39,047 nt of DNA from Cytidiella melzeri (GCA_022592445.1 JABYQR010000405.1:1-39047); one strand, 5' to 3'. Shown: positions 20,464-30,125, counted from the stretch's first letter. Notes: generated by a model not told the origin, from the sequence alone. Numbers and translations: made by a program.

Positions 20464-21665
20464 GCCGTTTATCGTGCCATGTATGGTTACACAGCGTGAC
20501 TTCAACTTTGGGCGAGGTCTAGCTTCACTCGTAGTCTTCATCGCTGCACATTGTCCGTGCTTGTCTGCAAGACAAAAGAGGTTTTCCCCCACTGTAGGTA
20601 TCACTCGCGTCCCAAATGCCGTTTCCGGGTCAGGATAGTTATCCCCTTCATTGTACCAGTCATCGTAATACCCCCCGTTGGAGGTGTACTCCTGGAGAGT
20701 GTATTGGACAACGTCATTGGGGTATTGCGAGACTGTAGGTACCCTGTTGTCGAGGGGTTCGTCTTCTGACGTTGGTATCAGGTCAGGTAAGGACTCATTG
20801 TCGAGTCTTTGACGGGTATTATTTGTCAAGTCGTGAAGATCACGAGCAGCCTGTACGGCCATCTAACCCAGGGTGGTTTGAACTCTTTCGAGCATTCCAT
20901 CCCATTGTTCGCGGCAAGTACGCTCTGGAGCTAGTACCAACGCTATTGAGGTTTTCCTCTGGAGTCCTGTCACAGGTAATGCCAGGTCAATGACCCGGCT
21001 GATGATGGCCATGTCTGTCTGCATTGTGTGATTTTCCTTGAGTAATTGTCTGAATATATTGAGGAGTTGTTTGATTTGTGCGTGGTCTTCTCACGACGTG
21101 GGCCGTGGTATGCCTGGGAGTACCCTTCTCCACAGGTAATCCATTGATTCTCGGTCCTCATTTGTCACTAGATTGTCTGACAATCACACCACCGTAAGCC
21201 CAGTGATGAGGTGTTCCAGTGTCAATCGTAGCGAATGTAGATTGAGGTGAGCTGCACTGCTGGCTGCCAGGGAGGCTTGTGCCTATGTAGCCGTCGCAGC
21301 TGGTATGGGGAGTGATTAGGGGAGCTGATTTTGTCCTTGGTTAGGACCCTCCTCTTCATCCGGTTTGTCTTGCTGAGAATATAATCTCATGCCTGCAAAC
21401 CATCCGTCGTCTGAGTCAGAGCCATAATCATTGTTGATGAGGTCGTGTTCTTCTCCAGCGGCCTCCTCACTAGAGTCATATTGTTCTCCATTGGGGTTGT
21501 CCCCCAGGTCGTCTGAGTTCAAGTCCATTTGGTCCTGCGGCTCAGGTTCGTCCTTTTGTTCGTCTGATTCCTCTCCTACGGTTTCCATAGCGCGGAATCC
21601 GGGTTTGTCATGATCACTTGCATAGTGACCGTACTTGTTACATTTGTAGCACTGGACCTTGGACA
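20464..21665 (-). pseudogene. gag: Family B gag C-terminal half with zinc knuckle
   Basis: From the A2 boundary the minus strand encodes KVQCYKCNKYGHYASDHD, a zinc knuckle in which the fourth ligand position is His instead of Cys. An acidic region rich in Asp and Glu follows (to about 21316). Interrupted blocks follow (LLNIFRQLLKENHTMQTD), then DLHDLTNNTRQRLDNESL and a stretch that runs into the protease across the solo LTR. Stops occur near 21300, 21254 and 21190. The N-terminal capsid part lies beyond A2 or is lost. Confidence 0.7.
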
Positions 21666-22422
21666 TGACATGGAGACGGGGCTCGACGTGACAGACAGGG
21701 ACACGATGTGGATATCAACGAGGAGGTGGTGGCAGGCGTGTAGCACAGTTCTCTCACCAGCTATCAGACTTTATACAAGTATCTAGCCCAGTAAAGACCA
21801 AGTTAGTATTGTTACTACCAGCTACGTAGTACAAGAGGGGGTTGCTTACCTAGCCCAGTAAAGACCAAGAGGTCGAGGTGGGGGGCTAGGAGCATACATC
21901 AGCATCTTATATAGACTTCAGGGACCTGCGCACAGACCATGTTGAGGGCAGGCTTTGCAAGAAGCCATGTGAACAAGAGACAAAAGATCTATTTAAAGGA
22001 GAACAATAGCTATTGTCTAGACCTTGCCAAGAACTCTACTCGTGAGAGAATTTATCTAAAAGGAGACCAACTATTGTATTCCATTCCCACACCTGTGAGA
22101 ACATCCTTCCATAAAGAGAACAATAGGGAAAGAACAAAAGGAGTCCATGTGGACGTCATTTATGACATCAAACCCTAGCTATGGGCTGAGCCATGTGGTT
22201 GTAGCCATGTGGTCTTACTTAAGCTAAGTCACATGCCAGTGTGACGTAATAGCAAGTAATGTGACCGTGTGGAGTGTCTAAGCCACGTGATACGGGCGCT
22301 TAATAGACGTGCAAATGTGTTTGTGCAGAGAGAGTTGCAACTTGAGCTGCAGCCCGAAGTTTTACAGATAAAAACAAGAGGTAAATTGCAAAACTTAAGG
22401 GCTAGTCGGGCTATCTACAACA
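21666..22422 (-). repeat. 3' LTR of A2, 757 bp
   Basis: Reverse complement of the A1 LTR with many substitutions. The adjoining internal sequence at 22423 is the family A polypurine tract (AGGAGGGAGGTAA on the minus strand), so this is the 3' LTR. Confidence 0.9.
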
Positions 22423-23245
22423 TTACCTCCCTCCTAAAATTGAGTGTCCTTGCGAAGCATCACTGTGCTGTGGTGATAGAGGTCTTCTACCCGTCTACAG
22501 GGATTCAGCAGAATTGCCCCGATTGTCTAGTCAGAAGGATGCTAGGAAGTTTCTCCCCTTCTGGTGTCGTTGACTCGACGTTACCCGTCAGTGTGATGTT
22601 CTTGAGATATCCAGACCGATGTGTTTGCCTTCATCCCAGCTAAGATTGTATGTAGATGGATAGATCGTGCGAAGGAAAGCGGGATCGGTCTGGGTATTGA
22701 ATTCCCGAAAGTGCGAGCGGAGATCCGCAAAGAGTGAAGCTTTGATGACCCGTGGCGCTCCGGGGTTTGCTTTGTAGAAGTTGTCAATTGCTTCTTGACC
22801 ATTCTTGAGGTTTTCTACTGGCTTCCAGCTATTGTGTCAGTCTGAATACCCTTCCCATTTGACAAGGAATTGCAATTTCTTCCAACGTCCGTGTAGCCTG
22901 CTGTCTAGCGCCTTTTCGACGACGTACTGCTCTTCTCCTTCTATGACAATAGGATCAGGAGGTGGAGGTACGTCTTTGCCGTTGTCGTGCCAGGGACTTA
23001 GATGGTTGATGTGGAAGACGGGGTGGATGCGGAGATAGCTGGGTAGATTGAGTTTGTAGTCAAGATTGCCAATGTGTTTGATGACTTTGTACGGGCCGAG
23101 TTGTCGAGGACCGAGTTTAGGGGTAGCCTGGTGGATCTGAACGTTCTCAGCGTTCAGCCAGACCATGTCGCCCTCCTGGAAGACGCGTGGAGATCGCTTC
23201 TCAGATTCGTAGAGTTGCTTCATCTTTTCTTTGCTTAGACGAAGA
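22423..23245 (-). pseudogene. pol: A2 pol C-terminus: integrase tail and chromodomain
   Basis: The minus strand reads KMKQLYESEKRSPRVFQEGD from the A1 boundary, continues through VFHINHLSPWHDNGKD and reaches a chromodomain (EKALDSRLHGRWKKLQFLVK). The frame is open except for TGA near 22840 (KWEGYSD then stop), and it continues to a C-terminal tail ending near 22590. It lacks the single-base deletions seen in A1 at the same place and therefore shows what the intact frame looks like. Confidence 0.88.
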
Positions 23246-23754
23246 TGTCATGGATGGCCTGACTAGCCCTTAATTTTCGCAATTTACCTCTTGTTTTTAT
23301 CTGTAAAACTCCGGGCTACAACCTAGTTTCAATTCTCTCTGCATAAACTCCTTTGCACGTCTATTAAGCGCCCGTATCACGTGGCTTAGACGCTCCACAC
23401 GGTCACATTACTTGCTACTACGTCACACTGGCATGTGACTTAGCTTAAGTAAGACCACATGGCTACAAGCACATGGCTCAGCCCATAGCTAGGGTTTGAC
23501 GTCATAGATACCGTCCACATGGGCTCCTTATTGTTCTTTCCCTATTGTTCTCTTTATGGAAGGATGTTCTCACAGGTGTGGGAATGGAATACAATAGTTG
23601 GTCTCCTTTTAGATAGATTCTCTCACGGGTAGAGTTCTTGGCAAGGTCTAGACAATAGCTATTGTTCTCCTTTAGGTAGTCCTTTTGTTCTTCGTTCACA
23701 TGGCTTCTTGCAAAGCCTGCCCTCAACATGGTCTGTGCGCAGGTCCCTGAAGTC

Positions 23755-23761
23755 TATATAA
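23755..23761 (+). promoter_or_regulatory. TATA box of A1 LTR
   Basis: TATATAA lies 28-34 bp upstream of ATCTCGACCT (23789-23798), the sequence complementary to the PBS. The spacing is right for that motif to be the mRNA 5' end. Confidence 0.7.
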
Positions 23762-23818
23762 GCAGCTACATGTACGCTCCTAGCCCCCATCTCGACCTCT
23801 TGGTCTTTACTGGGCTAG

Positions 23819-23886
23819 GTAAGCAAACCCCTCCTGTACTACATAGCTAGTAGTACCCAATACTAACTTGGTCTTTACTGGGCTAG
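23819..23886 (+). other. Predicted 68-nt leader intron in the A LTR, flanked by 20-bp direct repeats
   Basis: The donor is AG/GTAAGC, the branch site is a perfect TACTAAC (23861-23867), and the acceptor is GGCTAG/AT. The 20 bases 23799-23818 are repeated at 23867-23886, so splicing removes exactly one copy. The structure is kept in the solo LTR, in A2 and in the 3' LTR (30702-30769). Confidence 0.65.
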
Positions 23887-24004
23887 ATATCTGTATAAGG
23901 TTTATAGCTGGTGAGAGCATTGTGCTATACGCCTGCCACCACCTCGTCGTCGTCTTCCACTCCGTGTCCTTAGTTGTTACGTCGAGCTCCGTCTCCGTGA
24001 CATT

Positions 24005-24014
24005 AGGTCGAGAT
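24005..24014 (+). promoter_or_regulatory. Primer binding site, self-priming type
   Basis: AGGTCGAGAT, two bases after the LTR, is the exact complement of ATCTCGACCT at 23789-23798, the predicted mRNA 5' end. Tf1/sushi elements prime minus-strand synthesis by folding the mRNA 5' end onto the PBS. No tRNA-like TGG PBS is visible. Confidence 0.7.
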
Positions 24015-24072
24015 CGTTGTGTAAACCCTGGGTCCCCACTCCCACCGTTTTTAAAAGTTTATTCCTGTTTGA

Positions 24073-24876
24073 CGAGTACGTCTCCGGTCTCTTCATACCG
24101 TTGAGCTACGCTTACGTCGTCCGTTTTCACCCCCTACGCGTTGTTTAGTGCCTAAAGACACGCGTCCCCGTTTCACAAAGAACCTCCCCACAACTGAGCC
24201 TCAGCTCAAGAGGTGTCTTCCTCCATCCTTCCTCGACGCTCTCGCTGACAAGCGTAAGAGTGGTCAACCTCATCGCTGGTCTGACAAAGACCTGGTCACT
24301 GTCGCGAAGTACGTGTCCAAGAAGCCGCCTGTTAAAGGCATCACCCTCACCGTCCCCTCATACGAGGAAAATCGCCAACTCCGCGCCTCTGCACGAGCAT
24401 ACGGAGAACGAGCTGCTGAGGAGCGTGACCGCACCTTAGCTGAGCAACAGACCCACAAGCTCACCTTTGCAGAGCGACTAGCAAAGCTCCCTGCACCAAC
24501 TCCCGCCCCCGCTGCACCAAAGCCGGTGTTGATCGACTTCAAGAAGTTGTCACCGGTTGATCTCGTAGGCATTTTCAAGCCAAAACTTACCGCCGTCCGC
24601 ACTCGCTTGCAAGCTCTCACAGAGCTTGAAGAACTCCTGAACCGCGCCAACCCCGACCACCGTCGCGCCCTGCTTCACCTTGTCAACAAGGTCGATCGTT
24701 TCCTCAACCTAGTTGACAATCTCGCTCCCGTCACAGCAGACCGCGAGTGGCAGCTCTTGGACTGGGGTTGTAAAGCAATCGGGAAAGTTTCTTTTAAGCA
24801 GCTCCGTAAAAACTACGACAAAGTTCTTGCGCAGCTTAACGTAGTTAATAACGATAGCTACTTCGAGTGGATCTAG
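24073..24876 (+). CDS. ORF1 upstream of gag, no ATG
   Basis: This frame is open from 24073 to TAG at 24874-24876 and contains no ATG anywhere. The credible coding part starts near 24148 (PKDTRPRFTKNLPTTEPQ) and has about 240 residues. It contains DLVTVAKYVSKKP, a charged helical stretch (ASARAYGERAAEERDRTLAE), a Pro/Ala linker, and a helical C-terminal half (TRLQALTELEELLNRA). I do not recognise a family. It lies in the same frame as gag, separated by one TAG and 42 nt. An upstream exon could supply the start: the ATG at 23770 stays open across the leader intron, and a further intron into TTTAG/TG at 24148 would be needed. That model is speculative. Codon use and position suggest a real product. 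Confidence 0.55.
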   Translation, partial: RVRLRSLHTVELRLRRPFSPPTRCLVPKDTRPRFTKNLPTTEPQLKRCLPPSFLDALADKRKSGQPHRWSDKDLVTVAKYVSKKPPVKGITLTVPSYEENRQLRASARAYGERAAEERDRTLAEQQTHKLTFAERLAKLPAPTPAPAAPKPVLIDFKKLSPVDLVGIFKPKLTAVRTRLQALTELEELLNRANPDHRRALLHLVNKVDRFLNLVDNLAPVTADREWQLLDWGCKAIGKVSFKQLRKNYDKVLAQLNVVNNDSYFEWI

Positions 24877-24918
24877 ACAGTCCACAGTTTTGTAACAAAT
24901 CGCATACATTTCTTCGAC

Positions 24919-26175
24919 ATGGATCCCAACCAGCCCGCCGCCCCTGCTGCCCCTGCTGCCCCAGCTGCCCCAGTCACCAACCTGAGCCAGCAAGACGTCC
25001 TGAATATATTGGGCGTCTTGACACAAAGGATGGTAGACCTGACCAATCAGGTGGCTGCACTTGCAGCTGCACAGACACCAGCGGTTGCCGCTGCTACCCA
25101 CGCTTCTCGGGAAAGAAGCATCGTTGAGAAACCAGTCTCCTTCAAGGGGAAAACATCGTCGGAAGCTCGACTCTTCCGTCACGCGTTCATAGTATGGGCG
25201 CAAAATCAAGGAAAAGCGTTCTTCCAGCAAGACGCGCAAGGCCAGGTCCAAGTGGATAACAATGGCGCGAGGATCTTCGATCCTCACAAACTCATCACCA
25301 GCGCCTTGTCGTTTATGCAGGACGACGCTGCCGACTGGGCTCGCCCTCACATCGAGGAGTTGGCCAATAGCAAACCAGCATTTGGAAATGACTGGGACAC
25401 GTTTATCGAGGCCTTCAAGGCAAAGTTTGAGCCTATTGACGCGGTCATGGAGGCCAAGACTAAGGTTACCGGCATGAAGCAGGGTAACAAGACATTCGCC
25501 GCCCACATCTCGGAGTTCGAGACCTGGGCCCCTCGCACTGGCTGGAGCCAGCAGGACCTTTTCGACCGTCTCAAGTCAAGCTTGAGTACGGAATACCTTC
25601 AGCGCGTCTCCTACTTCCAGACCCGCGCCACAACTTACGATGCACTGAAGGACCAGTGCAAGGCAGTAGACGCTCAACTAGCGGATCTACGCAACAGCAC
25701 AGGGAAGGTCATGGTGGACAGTTCCTCGGGACATGGCAAGTCCCACCAGCAAGCGTTCCGTGATCCCAATGCGATGGAGATCGACGCCTCTCGTTTCTCC
25801 GCCTCGTTTGATGCGCTCTTTGCGGGGCTAGGCAAACAGGAGATCTTCCAGAAATGGAAGAAGGAGATGAGCAAGCGCTGCTCGGTTTGTGGTTCTGAGA
25901 GCCACAAGAAAAGGGACTCTAAGCACCCAGAGGACCCGGTTTGCAACCACTGCGGAGGTACCGGTCACTGGGGATCCGTTTGCCTGAAAAGGCTTCAAGG
26001 CGTTCCTAAAGGACAGAAAGTTGCGGCCACCTCGTCGACCTCGTCGACTACCGCCACAACAAAGCAAGACGCGTCCGACGACAAGGATGCTAAAATTGCT
26101 GCCCTCAAGGACATGTTGGAGCTTCAGAAGAAGCAAATGGACGAAATGGCGGCCAAAATCAACGCGGTTTTTTGA
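24919..26175 (+). CDS. gag: A1 Gag (capsid and nucleocapsid)
   Basis: 418 residues from ATG 24919. An Ala/Pro-rich N-terminus leads into a short coiled coil, then a retrotransposon Gag domain (LFRHAFIVWAQNQGKAFF ... HPHI-like PHIEELAN, FIEAFKAKFEPID, MKQGNKTFAAHISEFE; about residues 75-270). Residue 321 starts a degenerate CxxC knuckle and residues 342-355 form a CCHC knuckle (CNHCGGTGHWGSVC). The tail is helical (DMLELQKKQMDEMAAKI). It assembles virus-like particles and packages the element RNA. No frame damage. The long minus-strand ORF over 24709-25506 is only antisense. Confidence 0.93.
   Translation: MDPNQPAAPAAPAAPAAPVTNLSQQDVLNILGVLTQRMVDLTNQVAALAAAQTPAVAAATHASRERSIVEKPVSFKGKTSSEARLFRHAFIVWAQNQGKAFFQQDAQGQVQVDNNGARIFDPHKLITSALSFMQDDAADWARPHIEELANSKPAFGNDWDTFIEAFKAKFEPIDAVMEAKTKVTGMKQGNKTFAAHISEFETWAPRTGWSQQDLFDRLKSSLSTEYLQRVSYFQTRATTYDALKDQCKAVDAQLADLRNSTGKVMVDSSSGHGKSHQQAFRDPNAMEIDASRFSASFDALFAGLGKQEIFQKWKKEMSKRCSVCGSESHKKRDSKHPEDPVCNHCGGTGHWGSVCLKRLQGVPKGQKVAATSSTSSTTATTKQDASDDKDAKIAALKDMLELQKKQMDEMAAKINAVF
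26167..26175 (+). promoter_or_regulatory. -1 frameshift site at the gag stop
   Basis: Gag ends GTT TTT TGA and pol continues one frame back as TTT TTG AAA. The T6 run overlapping the stop is kept as T5 in A2. Slippage on the T run would make Gag-Pol. The heptamer is not a textbook X XXY YYZ site. Confidence 0.55.
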
Positions 26176-29100
26176 AAAGGACTCGTGACACAGCCGCAGC
26201 TGCGAGTCCCTCTGATACCCCGTCCTCACTCCTCTCGTCTTCTGCCTCGTCATCTTCGTGTACAAAGTCTATCCCCTGCCCCTCGTCTACTATCTCCTCA
26301 TGTACTATATCGTCGCTAGATCGGTTGTCATCTCATTTCCGTGTACATGTACTAGTTAAAGGTCTGAATAGAAGCATTCGCGTTCCTGCTATGATCGATT
26401 CAGGAGCTACGGCTTTATTCATCAGTCACCAGTTCGTCAAGAAGCATAAGATTATTCAGCACCCGCTCGAAAGGGTTATTTCATTGCATAACATTGACGG
26501 AACTAAGAATAAAGCTGGCGGATTAACGCACTTCGTTCGCCTTACACTCACAGTCGGAGATCACACGGAAAAGGCAGAATTTCTTGTCACGGACTTAGGT
26601 CCAGAAGACGTCATTCTTGGGCTACCATGGCTCAAGCGCGTAAACCCTACCGTTAACTGGGAAAAAGGAGAAATGACAATTCCGAGCGGCTCGGAAGAAT
26701 CTCCTAATGAACCTTTCCAGAAGGTTGACGGTAATCGCAAAGAACGTAGGCAGTGGGTCAAAGCCGGTATTATCCAAGACACCACTGACGAAGTCTGGTG
26801 TATGGCCGGCTTCACCTATTCTACCAAACTTGCTGCCGAAGCAAACGAAGCTAAAGCTCAGCGCTCCTTCGAAGACATTGTTCCATCAGAGTATCACCGA
26901 CATGCTAAAGTCTTCTCTGAGGAAGAGTCTAATCGGCTACCCCAGCATCAGCCCTGGGACCATTCGATTGATCTCAAACCAGACGCTCCTGAGACCATCA
27001 AATCGAAAGTTTACCCTATGCCCCTGAACGAACAAGCCGAACTTGACAAGTTCATTCAGGAGAACCTAGCAAAAGGTTACATCACGCCTTCTAAGTCTCC
27101 GATGGCTTCTCCAGTCTTTTTCATCAAAAAGAAGGACAACAAACTCCGACTTATTCAGGACTATCGTAAACTCAACGACATCACCGTGAAGAACCGCTAC
27201 CCTCTACCGCTTGCCACCGACATCATAAACAAGCTCAAGGGTGCAAAGATCTTCACCAAATTCGATGTTCGTTGGGGATATCACAATGTCCGCATCAAAG
27301 AAGGAGACGAGTACAAAGCGGCTTTCGTTACCAACCGAGGACTCTTCGAACCTAAAGTCATGTTCTTCGGTCTCACGAACTCACCCGCTACCTTCCAAGC
27401 TCTGATGGACAACATCTTCGCCGACCTCGTGGCCGAGGGCAAGGTGGCTGTCTATCTAGATGACATCTTGATCTGGAGCAACAACCTGACAGAGCACCGC
27501 AAGGTTGTTCATGAAGTCCTCGAGCGACTTCAGCAGCACGATCTGTATCTTCGTCCGGAAAAGTGCGAGTTTGAGAAATCTGAGATCGAGTACCTTGGAT
27601 TGATCATTCGCGCCGGCGAAGTAGCTATGGACCCTGTCAAAGTCCAAGCAGTTTCTACGTGGCCCACACCCAAGAACCTCAAAGAAGTCAGAGGATTCAT
27701 CGGGTTCGCTAACTTCTACCGACGCTTCATCCAAGACTTCTCAAAGCACGCACGACCTCTACACGACCTTACTAAGAAGGACGTACCGTTCGTCTGGGGT
27801 CCAGCACAAGAGACTGCCTTCACGCTGCTAAAGAAGGCCTTTACCACTAAGCCTATCTTGGCAGTCTGGGACCCTGAACTCCCTACACGTCTAGAAGTCG
27901 ATGCCTCGGGCTATGCGACCGGTGGAATCATCTCCCAGAAATCGAAGGAAGATGGATTCTACCACCCTATCGCCTACCGGTCCGCCTCTATGACTGAAGC
28001 AGAGCGTAACTACGAAATCTTTGATCGGGAGATGTTAGCAATCACCGAGGCTCTCAAAGATTGGCGCCACTACCTTGAGGGGCTCAAGGAACCGTTTGAG
28101 ATCTGGACAGATCACGCAAACTTGCAGTACTGGAGGACTGCGCAACACCTCACTCGACGTCAAGCACGTTGGTCATTACTTTTGGCTGACTTCGACTTCG
28201 TGTTGGTACACAAGCCCGGTAGTACCATGATACACGCTGATCCTCTCTCTCGTCTTCACTCTCACGCTGTCACGGACGAAGAAGACAACAAGGATCAGGT
28301 GGTACTGAAACCGGAACACTTCCGCATCCTCGCCACCAGTGCACTTGCCACTGCTTCTCCGCTCGAATCAAAGATCCGAGAATGCACGGAACAAGAAGCA
28401 GAAGTCGCGCAAGCTCTCGCTACCCTTCGAAAGAAGGGTCCTCGCAAACTTGTCGGCGGTTTACTCGAATGGGAAGAGAGTGACGGGCTCATCTATTACA
28501 AGGGAAAACTCTATATCCCTAATAACAAAGAGCTCCGTTACGAAATTGTCAAATCTTGCCATGACACACCCGCGGCTGGTCATCCGGGCAAACACGGCAC
28601 CATAGAGCTAGTCTCACGACACTATTGGTGGCCAAAGATGAATGCCTTCATCGAGACTTACGTACTAGGTTGTGATCGCTGCCAACGCTACAAGTCAGCT
28701 CCACACCCTAAAGCAGTACTACAGCCTCAGGAAACTCCGGCCGGACCTTGGGAACACGTCGGAGTAGATCTCATCACTCAGCTGCCACCCTCTAAGGGAT
28801 TTGATTCGATCGCGGTCTACGTCGACCATTACTCCGATCAAACGCACATCATCCCTACTACCACTAAGGTTAACGCTGAGGGGATTGCCGATCTACACTA
28901 CAAGGAAGTATTCCGACTTCACGGCATTCCCAAGAAGGTGTTCTCTGACCGAGGACCCCAGTTTGCAGCGCGCTTCATGCGTGCGCTCTATCACCGCCTG
29001 GGCATAGAGACTGGTTTTACGACCGCCTATCATCCGCAAGGAAATGGCAAAGTCGAACGCAAAAACCAGGATATCGAACAGTATCTGCGTCTATTCTGTC

Positions 29101-29321
29101 AGCAACGACAAGACGACTGGGTCGATCATCTACCGGCGGCTGAGTTTGCACTCAACTCGCGAGTACATGCGGGTAACTCCCAAACACCGTTTGAAGTCAT
29201 CTACGGATATCGCCCCGACTTCACCATACCAGTCGGCAAGCGAAGCAATATCCCTCACTCGATGAGCGCCTTGACAATATGGCTCGAGTACGAAAGGAGA
29301 CCGAAGCAGCTCTTCGTCTAA
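26172..29321 (+). CDS. pol: A1 Pol: protease, RT, RNase H, integrase
   Basis: No ATG near the start, in line with frameshift expression from gag. Domains in order: Ser-rich leader; aspartic protease with IDSGAT (Asp76); RT with the YLDD catalytic motif at residues 428-431 (27453-27464); RNase H (EVDASGYATGG ... IHADPLSR); HHCC zinc domain (CHDTPAAGH ... CDRC); integrase core DDE with VDLITQL, FSDRGPQF and GNGKVERKN, the last two 35 residues apart. The true frame shifts at about 29252 through a missing base, so the terminal peptide before 29321 is wrong. The integrase tail and chromodomain follow in broken frames. Everything before 29250 looks functional. Confidence 0.94.
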   Translation: MKRTRDTAAAASPSDTPSSLLSSSASSSSCTKSIPCPSSTISSCTISSLDRLSSHFRVHVLVKGLNRSIRVPAMIDSGATALFISHQFVKKHKIIQHPLERVISLHNIDGTKNKAGGLTHFVRLTLTVGDHTEKAEFLVTDLGPEDVILGLPWLKRVNPTVNWEKGEMTIPSGSEESPNEPFQKVDGNRKERRQWVKAGIIQDTTDEVWCMAGFTYSTKLAAEANEAKAQRSFEDIVPSEYHRHAKVFSEEESNRLPQHQPWDHSIDLKPDAPETIKSKVYPMPLNEQAELDKFIQENLAKGYITPSKSPMASPVFFIKKKDNKLRLIQDYRKLNDITVKNRYPLPLATDIINKLKGAKIFTKFDVRWGYHNVRIKEGDEYKAAFVTNRGLFEPKVMFFGLTNSPATFQALMDNIFADLVAEGKVAVYLDDILIWSNNLTEHRKVVHEVLERLQQHDLYLRPEKCEFEKSEIEYLGLIIRAGEVAMDPVKVQAVSTWPTPKNLKEVRGFIGFANFYRRFIQDFSKHARPLHDLTKKDVPFVWGPAQETAFTLLKKAFTTKPILAVWDPELPTRLEVDASGYATGGIISQKSKEDGFYHPIAYRSASMTEAERNYEIFDREMLAITEALKDWRHYLEGLKEPFEIWTDHANLQYWRTAQHLTRRQARWSLLLADFDFVLVHKPGSTMIHADPLSRLHSHAVTDEEDNKDQVVLKPEHFRILATSALATASPLESKIRECTEQEAEVAQALATLRKKGPRKLVGGLLEWEESDGLIYYKGKLYIPNNKELRYEIVKSCHDTPAAGHPGKHGTIELVSRHYWWPKMNAFIETYVLGCDRCQRYKSAPHPKAVLQPQETPAGPWEHVGVDLITQLPPSKGFDSIAVYVDHYSDQTHIIPTTTKVNAEGIADLHYKEVFRLHGIPKKVFSDRGPQFAARFMRALYHRLGIETGFTTAYHPQGNGKVERKNQDIEQYLRLFCQQRQDDWVDHLPAAEFALNSRVHAGNSQTPFEVIYGYRPDFTIPVGKRSNIPHSMSALTIWLEYERRPKQLFV

Positions 29322-29963
29322 GCAAAGAAAAGATGAAGCAACTTTACGAGTCTGAGAAGCGTCTCCACGCGTCTTCCAAGTAGGGGACATGGTCTGGCTA
29401 ACGCTAAGAACGTCCAGATTCATCAGGCTACCCCTAAACTCGGTCCTCGACAGCTCGGCCCGTACAAGGTCATCGAACGCATTGGCGATCTCGATTACAA
29501 ACTCGATCTACCCAGCTATCTCCGAATCCACCCCGTCTTCCACATCAACCGTCTAAGTCCCTGGCACGACAACGGCAAAGACGTACCTCCACCTCCTGAT
29601 CCTATCGTCATAGAAGGAGAAGAACAGTACGTCGTCGAAAAGTGCTAGACAGCAGGCTACACGGACGTTGGAAGAAATGCAATTCCTAGTCAAATGGGAA
29701 GGGTATTCAGACGGACACAATAGCTGGGAACCAGTGAAAACCTCGAGAATAGTCAAGAAGCGATTGACGACTTCTACAAAGCAAACCCCGGAGCGCCCCG
29801 GGTCATCAAAGCTTCACTCTTCGCGGATCTCCGCTCGCACTTTCGGGAATTCAATACCCAGACCGACCCCGCTTTCCTTCGCACGATCTATCCATCTACA
29901 TACGATCTTAGCTGGGATGAAGGCAAACACATCGGTCTGGATATCTCAAGAACATCACACTGA
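29253..29963 (+). pseudogene. pol: A1 integrase tail and chromodomain, six single-base deletions
   Basis: Compared with the A2 copy (22423-23245 and 30891-30960), A1 lacks one base at about 29252, 29361, 29400, 29643, 29678 and 29735. The blocks SLDERLDNM, KMKQLYESEK, VFHINRLSPW, EEQYVVEK and FLVKWEGYSD lie in successive frames. The chromodomain normally targets integration to modified histones. As written, A1 could not make it. The tail is then open to TGA 29961-29963. Sequence error is a serious alternative to decay. Confidence 0.85.
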
Positions 29964-30115
29964 CGGGTAACGTCGAGTCAACGACACCAGAAGGGGAGAA
30001 ACTTCCTAGCATCCTTCTGACTAGACAATCGGGGCAATTCTGCTGAATCCCTGTAGACGGGTAGAAGACCTCTATCACCACAGCACAGTGATGCTTCGCG
30101 AGGACGCTCGATTTT

Positions 30116-30125
30116 AGGAGGGGGG
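30116..30125 (+). promoter_or_regulatory. Polypurine tract of A1
   Basis: AGGAGGGGGG lies three bases (TAA) before the 3' LTR and would prime plus-strand synthesis. Confidence 0.8.

Larger units (their letters stand above)
15490..21665 (-). mobile_element. Ty3/gypsy family B chromovirus, decayed, 5' part missing
   Basis: On the minus strand the order is gag zinc knuckle (21665), protease, RT, RNase H, integrase, chromodomain and a probable LTR, which is Ty3/gypsy order. It is interrupted by a solo family A LTR at 19706-20458 and cut at 21665 by the LTR of A2. Damage is mainly in-frame stops. The 5' LTR and N-terminal gag are not seen. Confidence 0.85.
23246..24002 (+). repeat. 5' LTR of A1
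   Basis: TGTCATGG...CCGTGACA, with TATA at 23755, a predicted transcription start near 23789 and a leader intron at 23819-23886. Confidence 0.95.

Noticed and set aside
24709..25506. 265-codon minus-strand ORF
   Set aside because: It lies antisense to ORF1 and gag of A1, whose domains are clear on the plus strand.
28200..28500. Separate minus-strand ORFs over A1 pol
   Set aside because: Shadows of the conserved RNase H to integrase linker on the plus strand.
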